Shown here in pieces: positions 33,630 to 42,075 of a stretch of DNA of 47,609 nt. A model generated the notes under the pieces. The model was given only the letters and a program-made list of their open reading frames with translations, was not told the origin of the DNA and searched no databases. This DNA is from REEB76 sp049698775 (GTDB taxonomy: Bacteria > Pseudomonadota > Gammaproteobacteria > Natronospirales > REEB76): assembly GCA_049698775.1 (NCBI GenBank), contig JBAVYM010000017.1, forward strand, positions 1 through 47,609, written 5' to 3'. How positions within the stretch are numbered: position 1 is the stretch's first letter; each line of letters begins with the position of its first letter. The translations under genes and the position numbers were made by a program.

Positions 33630-34740
33630 CGAAAGCGTAGGCCTCATGAAAAGGGATGTTGAGATACGCGGTCAAGCCCTCGCCGGGACGACCGTGCAAT
33701 TCGAGGCTGGCAAGATCGCCGTAAAGATGGCGCAAACGTGCACGCGTATTGGCGATGCCGATGCCTTCCCGATTTGCGTGCGGTTCGGCGATCACCAGTC
33801 CCCAGCCATTATCCTGCACTTCGATCATCAGCAAATCGTCCCGGCGCACGGCGCTGATTTTCAGGTAACCGCTGCCGCTGCGCCCGATGCCGTGGGTCAC
33901 GGCATTTTCCGCCAGCGGTTGCAGGATCATGCCGGGTACGCGTGCACTGAGGGTATCGTTCGCGATGTCGAATTCAATCTGCAAGCTGCCCTGCAACAAG
34001 GTCTGCTGGATATCCAGATAGCGTTTCAGGAAATCCAGTTCGTCGCGCAACGCGATTTCCTGCTGATGGCTGTCATCGAGGGATTTGCGCAACAGGCTGC
34101 TCAACTGGGTGATAACACGGTCCGCACTATCCGGATCCTTGTAACCCAGCTCGGAAATCGCATTCAGGGTGTTGAACAGGAAATGCGGATTGAGCTGGCC
34201 GCGCAGCCGCCGCAACTCGGCACTCAAAAACCGGCGCTTGATTTGCCGGTAGGCGTGTCGCAGCAGATGCGCCTGGCACAGTCCCCACACGCCGAGATAA
34301 ATAGCGAAGCCGCGCGGCAAGCCCGCAGGCAACGCTTGCCAGAATCCGTCGGTACGCCGGGCATCCTCGAGTCCGAGCACCGGCCATTGCCACCCCCACG
34401 CCAGCCACAACAGGACAAAGACCAGCCCCACACCGAACAGCAACTGATTGATGTACCAGGTTTTGCCGGAAACCCGGCGCTCCCACAAGCGGCGGTTGAA
34501 CACCAGCACCAGGAATGCCGCCACAGCCCAGGCGAAACTTCTCAAAAATGCTGCGCCCAGCGCGCTTTCCACGCTCGGGGTCCGGCCCGACAAGGCCGTC
34601 TCCAGATAAATCCCGGGCGCTACCAACAATGACAACACAATCCAACCTGCCAGCGCCGCGCCCAGCGGCCGGCGGTAAACACCGCTGTTCATGCTCGTTG
34701 CTTCACGCGCCCTGGCTGGCATAACTTTTGCCCGACTCAT
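33604..34740 (-). CDS. LytS/AlgZ-type membrane sensor histidine kinase
   Basis: Up to 378 residues. About four membrane helices occupy the first half (GWIVLSLLVAPGIYLE, SFAWAVAAFLVLVFN, LLFGVGLVFVLLWLAWGW, GFAIYLGVWGLCQAHLL). The His_kinase domain follows: phospho-His in LRGQLNPHFLFNTLNAISEL, and a GHKL domain with LQPLAENAVTHGI (N-box), VQDNGWGL (G1) and GIGIANTRARL (G2). No dedicated sensor domain is seen, so the stimulus is probably sensed in the membrane. ATG 34740 is used; ATG 34692 is equally possible, as neither has a strong ribosome site. It pairs with the LytTR regulator. Confidence 0.93.
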   Translation of the reverse strand: MSRAKVMPARAREATSMNSGVYRRPLGAALAGWIVLSLLVAPGIYLETALSGRTPSVESALGAAFLRSFAWAVAAFLVLVFNRRLWERRVSGKTWYINQLLFGVGLVFVLLWLAWGWQWPVLGLEDARRTDGFWQALPAGLPRGFAIYLGVWGLCQAHLLRHAYRQIKRRFLSAELRRLRGQLNPHFLFNTLNAISELGYKDPDSADRVITQLSSLLRKSLDDSHQQEIALRDELDFLKRYLDIQQTLLQGSLQIEFDIANDTLSARVPGMILQPLAENAVTHGIGRSGSGYLKISAVRRDDLLMIEVQDNGWGLVIAEPHANREGIGIANTRARLRHLYGDLASLELHGRPGEGLTAYLNIPFHEAYAFDEDTYSDR

Positions 34741-34771
34741 GACATTTGTGACTGCCTACCATACCGCTAAT

Positions 34772-34792
34772 CCGGTAAGCTGATGCCGGTAA
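34772..34792. promoter_or_regulatory. Direct repeat upstream of the kinase gene
   Basis: CCGGTAA occurs at 34772-34778 and 34786-34792 (TTACCGG on the minus strand), 14 bases apart, 31 bases before the kinase start. LytTR proteins bind direct repeats, but usually at wider spacing, so autoregulation is only a suggestion. The rest of the 245-base divergent gap to the pcm-like gene holds no gene. Confidence 0.35.
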
Positions 34793-34985
34793 AACCCACG
34801 GCTGGCCCCGCGCCCGCCACGCTTCATCACAATTCCATTGTCCGCAGGCTGCCGGCCGCCTAAATTTGCCAGCACGCAATCACCGGGGTAATACGCATGC
34901 TCCACTATGCCGCCGCGCCTTGCCAAGCCGTGACGAAGTGCTTAACCTTTGCAGCCCTTCAAGGCCATTAGCCCGCGTAAAATCC

Positions 34986-35639
34986 ATGGATATCGAATTC
35001 GCCCGCAATCAGATGGTCAGCCAGCAAGTGCGCGCCTGGGATGTGCTGGATTTGCGCATCCTGACGATGCTCGAGGCCCTGCCGCGCGAGCAGTTCGTGC
35101 CGGAACGCTACCGCAAGCTGGCGTTCGCCGATATGCAGATTCCGTTGGCCCATGGCCAAGTCATGATGGCGCCCAAGGCGGAAGGCCGCGTGTTGCAGGC
35201 GCTGGATCCGCAGCCGTACGAATCGGCGCTGGAAATCGGCAGCGGCAGTGGTTTCCTGACCGCCTGCCTCGCCAAGCTGGCGGGCGAGGTGCTGTCGGTG
35301 GATATTTTTCCCGAATTCACCGCTGCCGCGAGCACAACATTGAAGAATCTTGGCATGCACAACGCGGAGCTTGAAACCCGTGACGGAACGCAATTTGATT
35401 GGCTCACACAGCGTTTTGATGTGATCGCGGTGACCGGTTCCCTGCCCGCCTACGACAAACTCTACGCCGAGCGGCTCAATCTCGGCGGCCGCTTGTTCGT
35501 GATCGTGGGGCAAGCGCCGGTCATGGAAGCACTGCTCGTCACGCGCGTGACCGAGGAGGCTTGGTCGCGGGAAAGCCTGTTCGAAACCGAGCTGCCGGCG
35601 CTGGTAAATGCGGCCGTGCCGCGCCGCTTCCAGTTTTGA
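34986..35639 (+). CDS. pcm: Protein-L-isoaspartate O-methyltransferase-like protein
   Basis: 217-residue AdoMet-dependent methyltransferase of the PCMT family, which starts repair of isoaspartyl residues. Visible are ARNQMVSQQVRAWDV near the N terminus, the AdoMet motif LEIGSGSGFLTACLA (about 79-93) and SVDIFPEF. The usual substrate-loop sequence (ISQPYMVA in typical enzymes) reads LAHGQVMMAPKAEG here, so the substrate or activity may have shifted. ATG 34986 begins the conserved sequence (MDIEFARNQM). It is followed after nine bases by a rhodanese gene and then tolC. Confidence 0.87.
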   Translation: MDIEFARNQMVSQQVRAWDVLDLRILTMLEALPREQFVPERYRKLAFADMQIPLAHGQVMMAPKAEGRVLQALDPQPYESALEIGSGSGFLTACLAKLAGEVLSVDIFPEFTAAASTTLKNLGMHNAELETRDGTQFDWLTQRFDVIAVTGSLPAYDKLYAERLNLGGRLFVIVGQAPVMEALLVTRVTEEAWSRESLFETELPALVNAAVPRRFQF

Positions 35640-35648
35640 GCCGCGCAC

Positions 35649-35975
35649 ATGCCGATCCGCTCCCTGACCCCCGGAGAAGTGATTGAGCTGCGGGCGAAAT
35701 CCCCGGAACCGATGACCATATTGGACGTACGCGAATCCTGGGAATATGAGCGTGTGCACCTGCCCGACTGTCTGCATATTCCGATGGATGACATCCGCGA
35801 CCGGCTCGCCGAGTTGAACCCGCAGCAGACCTACGTGGTCTTGTGCCATCACGGCAATCGCAGCCGGCAGGTGGCGGCGTTCCTGCAATCCCGCGGCTTC
35901 AGCAAGGCCGTCAATCTGGAAGGCGGTATTGAGGCATGGGCATCGAGCTTGGACCCGGCTTTGCCACGTTATTGA
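35649..35975 (+). CDS. Single-domain rhodanese
   Basis: 108-residue rhodanese-fold protein with TILDVRESWEYERVHLPDCLHIPMDDI and the active Cys in VVLCHHGNRSRQVAAFL (about residue 66). The HHGNRS loop is found in rhodaneses neighbouring tolC and pcm in xanthomonad-like genomes. It is close to the pcm-like gene (nine bases) and in the same orientation. Persulfide transfer is likely; a specific acceptor is unknown. It is not closely similar to the rhodanese at 9827. Confidence 0.92.
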   Translation: MPIRSLTPGEVIELRAKSPEPMTILDVRESWEYERVHLPDCLHIPMDDIRDRLAELNPQQTYVVLCHHGNRSRQVAAFLQSRGFSKAVNLEGGIEAWASSLDPALPRY

Positions 35976-36063
35976 GGGATGGGAATCGTTGCTATCGGGC
36001 CGGCATATAGAGGTTAGAATCACGGTTTTCGCGGGTTTGTATCGCTTTTTTTCATGGTTATGG

Positions 36064-36072
36064 TGTTATACT
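36064..36072 (+). promoter_or_regulatory. Extended -10 promoter of tolC
   Basis: TGTTATACT (36064-36072) is a TGn-TATACT extended -10 element. Only a weak, T-rich -35 precedes it, as is usual for this class. It ends 35 bases before the GTG start of the TolC-family gene. Confidence 0.6.
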
Positions 36073-36107
36073 TGACCAATACACCTTGAGGAATAACAGG
36101 AGTCCCG

Positions 36108-37562
36108 GTGAATACGCTACGCACTTTCCTTCTTGCTCTCGCCGCGGCGGGCTTACTATCCGCAACCCCGGCTTATAGTGCTGACTTGTGGGATGTCTAT
36201 CAGCTGGCGGTCCAAAACGATCCCACATTCGCCACTGCCGACGCCAATTACGAAGCGGCTCTCGAGGCCAAACCCATCGCCCGGGCGGGCTACCTGCCCG
36301 CCTTGAACTTTAACGCATCCAAGTCACGCTCCACTACCTATGGCACCCAGTTCGGCCAGGTGGGGACCGATCCGGACACCGGAGCGCCGATTCTGGGCAA
36401 CGCCTATTCCAGCACTCCAGGCCGGGATACCCAATACGGCCTGCAATTGACCCAGCCGTTGTTCAACTGGGCAGCGTGGGAAAACATCAAGCAGGCGGAT
36501 GCCTCCGTGGCCCAAGCCGAGGCGCAATACCTGGCCGCACAGCAGGATCTGATCGTGCGCACTGCCACCGCGTATTTCAACGTGATCACGGCGCGCGACA
36601 CGCTCGCGGCGGACCATGCCGCCACGCAGGCCAATGGGAAACAACTGGAACAGGGCAAGGCCCAATACCAGGTGGGCACCGTCGCCATCACCAATGTCGA
36701 GCAGGCGCAGGCGGCTTACGATCAGGCCGTGGCCACTGAGATTGGCGCCCAGCAGCAGGTCATCAACGCCGAGGAATCGCTGCGCGCCATCACCGGCCAA
36801 CCGGTGGGTGAACTGCAGGAACCCTCGCCCAACATGCCATTGCGCAGCCCTGACCCGAACAATGCGCAGCAATGGGTGGACCAAGCCCTGAAACAGAACC
36901 CGAGTCTGATGGCCGCGCAGGCCGCGGCGCAAGTGGCGGCCAGCACCGTGTCAATAAAACGTGCCGGACACTATCCAACGCTGGGACTAACCGCAAGCTA
37001 TGGGCGTGATAACGCAACCGGGACATTGTTCGATACCTACGACTATCGTCAAAAACAAATCATGCTGAATTTCAGCATGCCACTGTTCGCCGGCGGCGGC
37101 GTGAACGCGCAGGTCACCCAGGCGCAGCGTCTGTACGACGCGGCCCAGGATCAGGTACAACTGGTGACGCGTCAGACGGTGCAGCAGACACGTACATCCT
37201 ACCTCGGCGTACTCACCGGCATCTCGCAGGTCAATGCGCTGCGCCAGTCTGTAAAGTCCAACCAGACCTCGCTGCTGGCCACCGAAACCGGTTTGCGCGT
37301 GGGCACGCAAACCATCGTGGATGTATTGCTGGCAGTACAGAATCTGGTAACGGCACAGACCGGTTTTGCCCAGAGCCGCGACAATTACCTGATCAGTGTG
37401 CTGCAACTCAAGGAGTCCGCCGGCATTCTGGCCCCCAAGGACGTGCAGCAGATCAATGCGCTGCTGATAGTGCCTGCGCCGGCGCCCAACATCACACCGC
37501 CCACCACGGCACCGGATGCGGATACGAGTTCGGTAACTCCGCCCGCCGGTGGCGGTAACTGA
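36108..37562 (+). CDS. tolC: TolC-family outer-membrane efflux channel
   Basis: 484-residue outer-membrane factor with a signal peptide (MNTLRTFLLALAAAGLLSATPAYSA). The mature protein begins DLWDVYQLAVQNDPTFATAD and shows the two structural repeats of TolC, each with long helices rich in Ala and Gln (QADASVAQAEAQYLAAQQDL; QTVQQTRTSYLGVL) and short strand segments. The C-terminal tail is Pro/Thr-rich. GTG 36108 has AGGAG upstream. It would form the trimeric exit duct for tripartite pumps, including possibly the adaptor-ABC system 4 kb away. It converges on waaA. Confidence 0.96.
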   Translation: MNTLRTFLLALAAAGLLSATPAYSADLWDVYQLAVQNDPTFATADANYEAALEAKPIARAGYLPALNFNASKSRSTTYGTQFGQVGTDPDTGAPILGNAYSSTPGRDTQYGLQLTQPLFNWAAWENIKQADASVAQAEAQYLAAQQDLIVRTATAYFNVITARDTLAADHAATQANGKQLEQGKAQYQVGTVAITNVEQAQAAYDQAVATEIGAQQQVINAEESLRAITGQPVGELQEPSPNMPLRSPDPNNAQQWVDQALKQNPSLMAAQAAAQVAASTVSIKRAGHYPTLGLTASYGRDNATGTLFDTYDYRQKQIMLNFSMPLFAGGGVNAQVTQAQRLYDAAQDQVQLVTRQTVQQTRTSYLGVLTGISQVNALRQSVKSNQTSLLATETGLRVGTQTIVDVLLAVQNLVTAQTGFAQSRDNYLISVLQLKESAGILAPKDVQQINALLIVPAPAPNITPPTTAPDADTSSVTPPAGGGN

Positions 37563-37639
37563 ATTAGCTATTGACGGGGTTCATTGGCGTTTGCGAAACA
37601 GCAATTCCAAAGCGCACGCACTGCTTTAGATAACACGCA

Positions 37640-38926
37640 TCATCTAAGCTCACCCGGCCTCGATTGTGCGAGGTAGCTATCCACCAACTCCAGGGTACGC
37701 GCGAGTGCGCCGCGGTTCGCCGTCACCGTCTGCTGTGCCGCCTGACCGATGTGTTTGCGCGTGCCCGGGTTTGTAACCAGCCAGACGAAAGCCTCGCCCA
37801 GAGCCTTGGCATCCTCGACCACAATGAGACCGCCCGCGGCTTTCAGCAGTTCGGCAATGTCGCCCACGTTTGCAAGATGCGGACCCGCGAGTACCGGCAG
37901 GCTCAGGGCTGCCGGTTCCAGAAGATTATGTCCGCCGAGCGGTACCAGACTGCCCCCCACAAATGCCATATCCGCCGCCGCGTAGAAGTGTGTGAGTTCC
38001 CCGAGTTTGTCCAGCAACAGCACTTCGCCGGCCTTCACCGGCAGCTCGCCGCTGCTGCGCCGCCGGCACACAAACCCCGTACCCTTGACCAGCTCCGCCA
38101 CCGCCGCCGCGCGCTCTGGATGCCGCGGCGCCAACACCAGTACACAATCCGGCTGTTTGAGCAGCAATGCCTGGAATGCCTGCAATAGCGGGAGTTCCTC
38201 GTTATCGCGGGTGCTGCCCGCCACAATCACCGTGGCCTTACCAAACAGTTTGCTACGCAGCGTCACCCCGTCCTTGCCCAGCGTTTCGGGAAACTGCACG
38301 TCGAATTTTAGATTGCCGGTGACTTTCAATTTCTCCGGCGCCACGCCCAAATGCCGGAAGTATTCCGCATCGCCTTCACTCTGGGCGGCGATCATGGCCA
38401 CCTGGTTCAGCGCCCGCCGCATGCTCGCGTGAAAGCGCCGGTAGCGCTTCAACGCACGTTCCGACAGCCGCGCGCTCACCATCAAAAGCGGCAGGCGCCG
38501 GCGCTTGCAGGCGGCAAACAGATTCGGCCAGATTTCCGTTTCCATGATGATGCCGATGACTGGGCTGGTGCATTTGAGCCAGCGGTTCACGCAGAATGGC
38601 AAATCATAAGGCAGCAGCGCTACCAAGGCGCGGCCGCCGAACAATGCTTGCGCTTGCGCGCGACCAGCCGCCGTAAAACTGGTGACCAGCAGCGGATGCT
38701 GCGGAAAACGCTGATGCACGGACTTTACCAGCGGTGCCGCAGCACGGATTTCGCCAACCGAAGCGCCGTGGATCCAGATCACTTGATGCGGCGGCAGAAA
38801 CGGGTAGCTGCCCAAGCGCTCGCCGAGTTTGTCGGCATGCCCGGTTTGCTTGAAACTGCGCCACATGAGCCAGCCCAGGGCAACCGGCAAAAGCAGCAGC
38901 AGCAGCAGCGAATAGAAAAATCGCAC
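37640..38926 (-). CDS. waaA: Kdo transferase WaaA (KdtA)
   Basis: 428-residue inner-membrane enzyme that adds Kdo from CMP-Kdo to lipid IVA. It has an N-terminal anchor (MRFFYSLLLLLLLPVALGW), then the acceptor-side motif WIHGASVGEIRA (about 51-62, with the catalytic Glu) and METEIWPNL. The sugar-nucleotide-binding half includes AGSTRDNEE and FVGGSLVPLGGHNLLEPAAL. Length matches enteric WaaA. It follows hldE after two bases and they form an operon. The presence of a Kdo kinase nearby suggests a one-Kdo core, but mono- or bifunctionality cannot be read from sequence. Confidence 0.97.
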   Translation of the reverse strand: MRFFYSLLLLLLLPVALGWLMWRSFKQTGHADKLGERLGSYPFLPPHQVIWIHGASVGEIRAAAPLVKSVHQRFPQHPLLVTSFTAAGRAQAQALFGGRALVALLPYDLPFCVNRWLKCTSPVIGIIMETEIWPNLFAACKRRRLPLLMVSARLSERALKRYRRFHASMRRALNQVAMIAAQSEGDAEYFRHLGVAPEKLKVTGNLKFDVQFPETLGKDGVTLRSKLFGKATVIVAGSTRDNEELPLLQAFQALLLKQPDCVLVLAPRHPERAAAVAELVKGTGFVCRRRSSGELPVKAGEVLLLDKLGELTHFYAAADMAFVGGSLVPLGGHNLLEPAALSLPVLAGPHLANVGDIAELLKAAGGLIVVEDAKALGEAFVWLVTNPGTRKHIGQAAQQTVTANRGALARTLELVDSYLAQSRPGELR

Positions 38927-38928
38927 GG

Positions 38929-40341
38929 TTACTTCTTGAGCGCTTCAATGAGCCGGGTGGTGGACAGTCCTTCTATATAAGGAAGGATGCGCACTTCGCC
39001 GCCGTTGCGGGTCACGCAATCGTGGCCAGCCACCTGCTGCGGTTTGTAGTCGCCGCCTTTGACCAGGACATCCGGCAGCACTTTGCAAATCAGCCGCTCA
39101 GGCGTGTCCTCCGAAAACGATACCACCCAATCCACGCAGCCGAGCGCCGCCAATACCTGCATGCGGTTGGCGAGATTGTTGATCGGCCGGTGCACGCCCT
39201 TCAGGCGTTTCACCGAATCATCGTCGTTCACCGCCACGATCAAGCGGTCACCCAGTTTGCGCGCTTGTGCGAGATAGCTGACGTGGCCCGCGTGCAGGAT
39301 ATCGAACACGCCGTTGGTCATGACGATGCGCTCGCCCTGGCTGCGCGCGTGGCTCACGGCATCCATGAGCGCATTTTCCGTGAGGGCGCCGCCGTTGCGG
39401 CTGTGGGCGGCGAGCCGCAATTCCGCCGGCGTGAGCGTGGCGGCGCCGAGTTTAGCCACCACCAAGCCGGCGGCAAAATTCGCAAGTGCCGCCGCATCGG
39501 GAAAGGCAAGTTTCGCACCGAGACCGGCCGCGAGCAGCGCGATCACCGTGTCGCCGGCGCCGGTGACATCGGAAACTTCCAGCGCCTGGGTGGGCAGATG
39601 CAGCGGCGGCCGACCGGATTCGAGCAGCGTCATGCCCTGCTCGCCGCGCGTCACCAATAATGCATGTAACTTGAGTTCATTCCGGAGTTTCTCGCCTTTT
39701 GCAACAAGGGTGGCCTCATCCGGACATTCGCCGACCACCGCTTCAAGCTCGGCGAGGTTCGGCGTGATGGCAGTGGCGCCTTTATAGATGCTGAAATCGT
39801 GGCTTTTGGGATCCACCAGCACCGGCTTGCCGGCGGCGCGCGCCGCCGCGATCAATTCCTGTACGGCCGCCAGACTGCCCTTGCCATAGTCGGAGAGGAC
39901 CGCGATGTCGCAGTGCGCCAATTCCCGCTTAAAATCCGGCAGCAGTGGCGCGGTCACGGAACGGCCGAAGGTTTCCTCGAAATCCAGGCGGATCAATTGC
40001 TGATGGCGCGACAGCACCCGCAACTTGGTGATGGTGGCGGCATTTTTGAGGCGGGTGAATTTGCAGCGCACACCGCGCTTTTCCATCGACGCGGCCAGTG
40101 CATCGGCCACCGCGTCGTCGCCGGTGATACCGAGTACGGTACATTGCGCGCCCAGGCTTGCCAGGTTCGCCGCCACGTTACCGGCGCCGCCGGGGCGCTC
40201 CTCGGTTTGCCGCACGTGGACCACCGGCACCGGCGCTTCGGGGGAGATGCGGCCGGTGGCGCCAAACCAGTAACGGTCCAGCATCAGGTCGCCCGCCACC
40301 AGCACGCGCACCTTGTCAAATGGCGGGATGCGGATGTTCAT
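38929..40341 (-). CDS. hldE: Bifunctional heptose kinase/adenylyltransferase HldE
   Basis: 470-residue enzyme for ADP-heptose synthesis. The N-terminal ribokinase-like domain phosphorylates heptose-7-phosphate (VLVAGDLMLDRYWFG; GGAGNVAANLA; catalytic VTGAGDTVIA about residue 262). The C-terminal domain transfers AMP (TNGVFDILHAGHVSYL, with HAGH nucleotide-binding motif, and VNDDDSVKRLKG). Full length, both active sites intact. It is the first gene of the hldE-waaA pair, divergent from the lipid A acyltransferase gene with 126 bases between. Confidence 0.98.
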   Translation of the reverse strand: MNIRIPPFDKVRVLVAGDLMLDRYWFGATGRISPEAPVPVVHVRQTEERPGGAGNVAANLASLGAQCTVLGITGDDAVADALAASMEKRGVRCKFTRLKNAATITKLRVLSRHQQLIRLDFEETFGRSVTAPLLPDFKRELAHCDIAVLSDYGKGSLAAVQELIAAARAAGKPVLVDPKSHDFSIYKGATAITPNLAELEAVVGECPDEATLVAKGEKLRNELKLHALLVTRGEQGMTLLESGRPPLHLPTQALEVSDVTGAGDTVIALLAAGLGAKLAFPDAAALANFAAGLVVAKLGAATLTPAELRLAAHSRNGGALTENALMDAVSHARSQGERIVMTNGVFDILHAGHVSYLAQARKLGDRLIVAVNDDDSVKRLKGVHRPINNLANRMQVLAALGCVDWVVSFSEDTPERLICKVLPDVLVKGGDYKPQQVAGHDCVTRNGGEVRILPYIEGLSTTRLIEALKK

Positions 40342-40467
40342 GCAAGCCCCGGCGATCCTGGAAAATGCGCCGCATCATAGCATGGGCACTGCCGCGCGCC
40401 GGACGCCTGTACCCGGCGCATGGCGACCGTTAAACTGCCACCCCATGCGACATAAACCGCAGCACGC

Positions 40468-41355
40468 ATGCAATATCATTTGTTGAAACCCCGCTTTTGG
40501 CCCACGTGGCTGCTGCTCGGCCTCATCCGGCTGATGGTGTGGCTTCCGTATGCAGTGCAACTGGCCGTTGGCTACGGCATTGGACGCACCAGCCGGTTCG
40601 TGGCCGGCCGCCGTTGGCGCGTCACCTTGACCAACTTGCGGATGTGTTTCCCGGAGCTGGACGAAAACGCGCGGCGGCAGATCGCAAAAAAACATTTCGC
40701 TTCCCTCGGTATGGGCCTGATCGAATTCGGCATGTGCTGGTGGATGAGCGAGAAGCGTCTGCGCAAACTCACGGTTGAGGTAAGTGGTCTCGAACATCTG
40801 CACGCGGCGCGCGCGCAAGGTCACGGTGTATTGCTGCTAGCGGGCCATTTCACGCAACTGGAAATGGTTGGGCGTATCCTCGGCCTGCAAACCGACCTGC
40901 ACCTTCTGTACCGGCCAATTCCCAATCCGGTCATCGAGGAGGTCATGCGCCGCAACCGCGAGCGGTTATTTGAGCGCGCCATCCCGCGCGACGATGTGCG
41001 CCTGCTGCTCAAGAGTCTCAAGCAAGGCAAGCCGGTGTGGTACGCCATGGATCAGGGCTATCGTGGCAAGGGCAGTATCATGGTGCCATTTTTCGGCATT
41101 CCCGCGCCCACCAATCCCGCGCTCTCGCGTCTGGCCGAAGTGAGCCGGGCACCGGTCGTGCCGTTTTTCGGCGAACGTCTGCCGGGCAGACGCGGTTATC
41201 ATCTGGTGATCCATCCGGCACTGGAAAATTTCCCCACGGATGATCCGGCGGCGGATACGTTGCGCATCAATAAACTCCTGGAGCAATTCATCCGCCAGGT
41301 ACCGGAACAATATCTCTGGAGCCACGACCGTTTCAAAGTTGTACCGCGGGATTAA
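40468..41355 (+). CDS. lpxL: Lipid A acyltransferase (LpxL/HtrB type)
   Basis: 295-residue inner-membrane acyltransferase that attaches a secondary acyl chain to Kdo-lipid A. A membrane segment near the N terminus is followed by the catalytic HX4E motif in LAGHFTQLEMVG (about 126-137), and YRPIPNP with the RNRERLF element. YAMDQGYRGKGSIMVPFFG and PFFGERLP are further family marks. LpxL versus LpxM/LpxP cannot be told safely. It converges on kdkA with one base between the stop codons. Confidence 0.92.
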   Translation: MQYHLLKPRFWPTWLLLGLIRLMVWLPYAVQLAVGYGIGRTSRFVAGRRWRVTLTNLRMCFPELDENARRQIAKKHFASLGMGLIEFGMCWWMSEKRLRKLTVEVSGLEHLHAARAQGHGVLLLAGHFTQLEMVGRILGLQTDLHLLYRPIPNPVIEEVMRRNRERLFERAIPRDDVRLLLKSLKQGKPVWYAMDQGYRGKGSIMVPFFGIPAPTNPALSRLAEVSRAPVVPFFGERLPGRRGYHLVIHPALENFPTDDPAADTLRINKLLEQFIRQVPEQYLWSHDRFKVVPRD

Positions 41356-41356
41356 A

Positions 41357-42070
41357 TCAAACAGCCCTGCTGTTATATCCAGCCATCAATTCTGACCAAG
41401 CATATCCTTCAGCAAGACCCGGATTTGCCAGCTTGCGCAATGAACGCTGCAAGCGTCCAAGATTGGCTTGCTGCCAGTGCGTACCGGATGAACGGCGTTC
41501 GCCACGATCAAAATCAACCAGATAAATCTCGTTGTGATTGTCTATAAGAATGTTATGGGCATTCAGGTCGGCGTGATAAACCCCCACATCGTGAAAGCGG
41601 CGTAGACAGGCGCCGACACGATTCCAGGGCAGAAGTTCGAGGCCGGTATCCCTGAGACACGTAGCCAGAGAACGGCTGTCCGGAATGAGGCGCGTAACAA
41701 GATCGCCGCGGTAAATGGGTCCATGATGCACTACCTGCGCCGCCACCGGCTGCGGCACCGGCAAACCTTCCTTATACAGTTCCGCCAGCAAGTGCCATTC
41801 GCGCCAAGGGCGAGTCTGTTCGAGTCCGGTCCAGAAGTAATAATCGGTTATGAATCTCGCCACCACACCGCCGCGGCGGTAATGACGCAAGACCCATTCG
41901 CCGTGCGGTCCCGTCAAAATCCAGGTATTGCCACGCCCGCCGCTGGCACTTTGCAACGCCGAATGCCGCGCCCAATGCTGCGCGGAAAACAGCTCCTCGC
42001 TTGCGTGGCTTGTGAGCGCATCATCGTATAGGATGAACCCCCGTTTTGTGGTGACTGCGCGTTCAGCCAT
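41357..42070 (-). CDS. kdkA: Kdo kinase KdkA
   Basis: 237-residue protein of the lipopolysaccharide kinase family that phosphorylates Kdo. Visible are the glycine-rich start GGRGNTWIL, the catalytic loop VYHADLNAHNILID (about 162-175) and the Mg-binding LVDFDRGE (about 182-189). KdkA occurs in bacteria whose core has a single phosphorylated Kdo, which fits the neighbouring waaA and acyltransferase. Its ribosome site (GAGG) lies within the first codons of the divergent glycosyltransferase gene, only five bases away, so the two promoters must overlap coding sequence. Confidence 0.94.
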   Translation of the reverse strand: MAERAVTTKRGFILYDDALTSHASEELFSAQHWARHSALQSASGGRGNTWILTGPHGEWVLRHYRRGGVVARFITDYYFWTGLEQTRPWREWHLLAELYKEGLPVPQPVAAQVVHHGPIYRGDLVTRLIPDSRSLATCLRDTGLELLPWNRVGACLRRFHDVGVYHADLNAHNILIDNHNEIYLVDFDRGERRSSGTHWQQANLGRLQRSLRKLANPGLAEGYAWSELMAGYNSRAV

Positions 42071-42075
42071 TCGTC

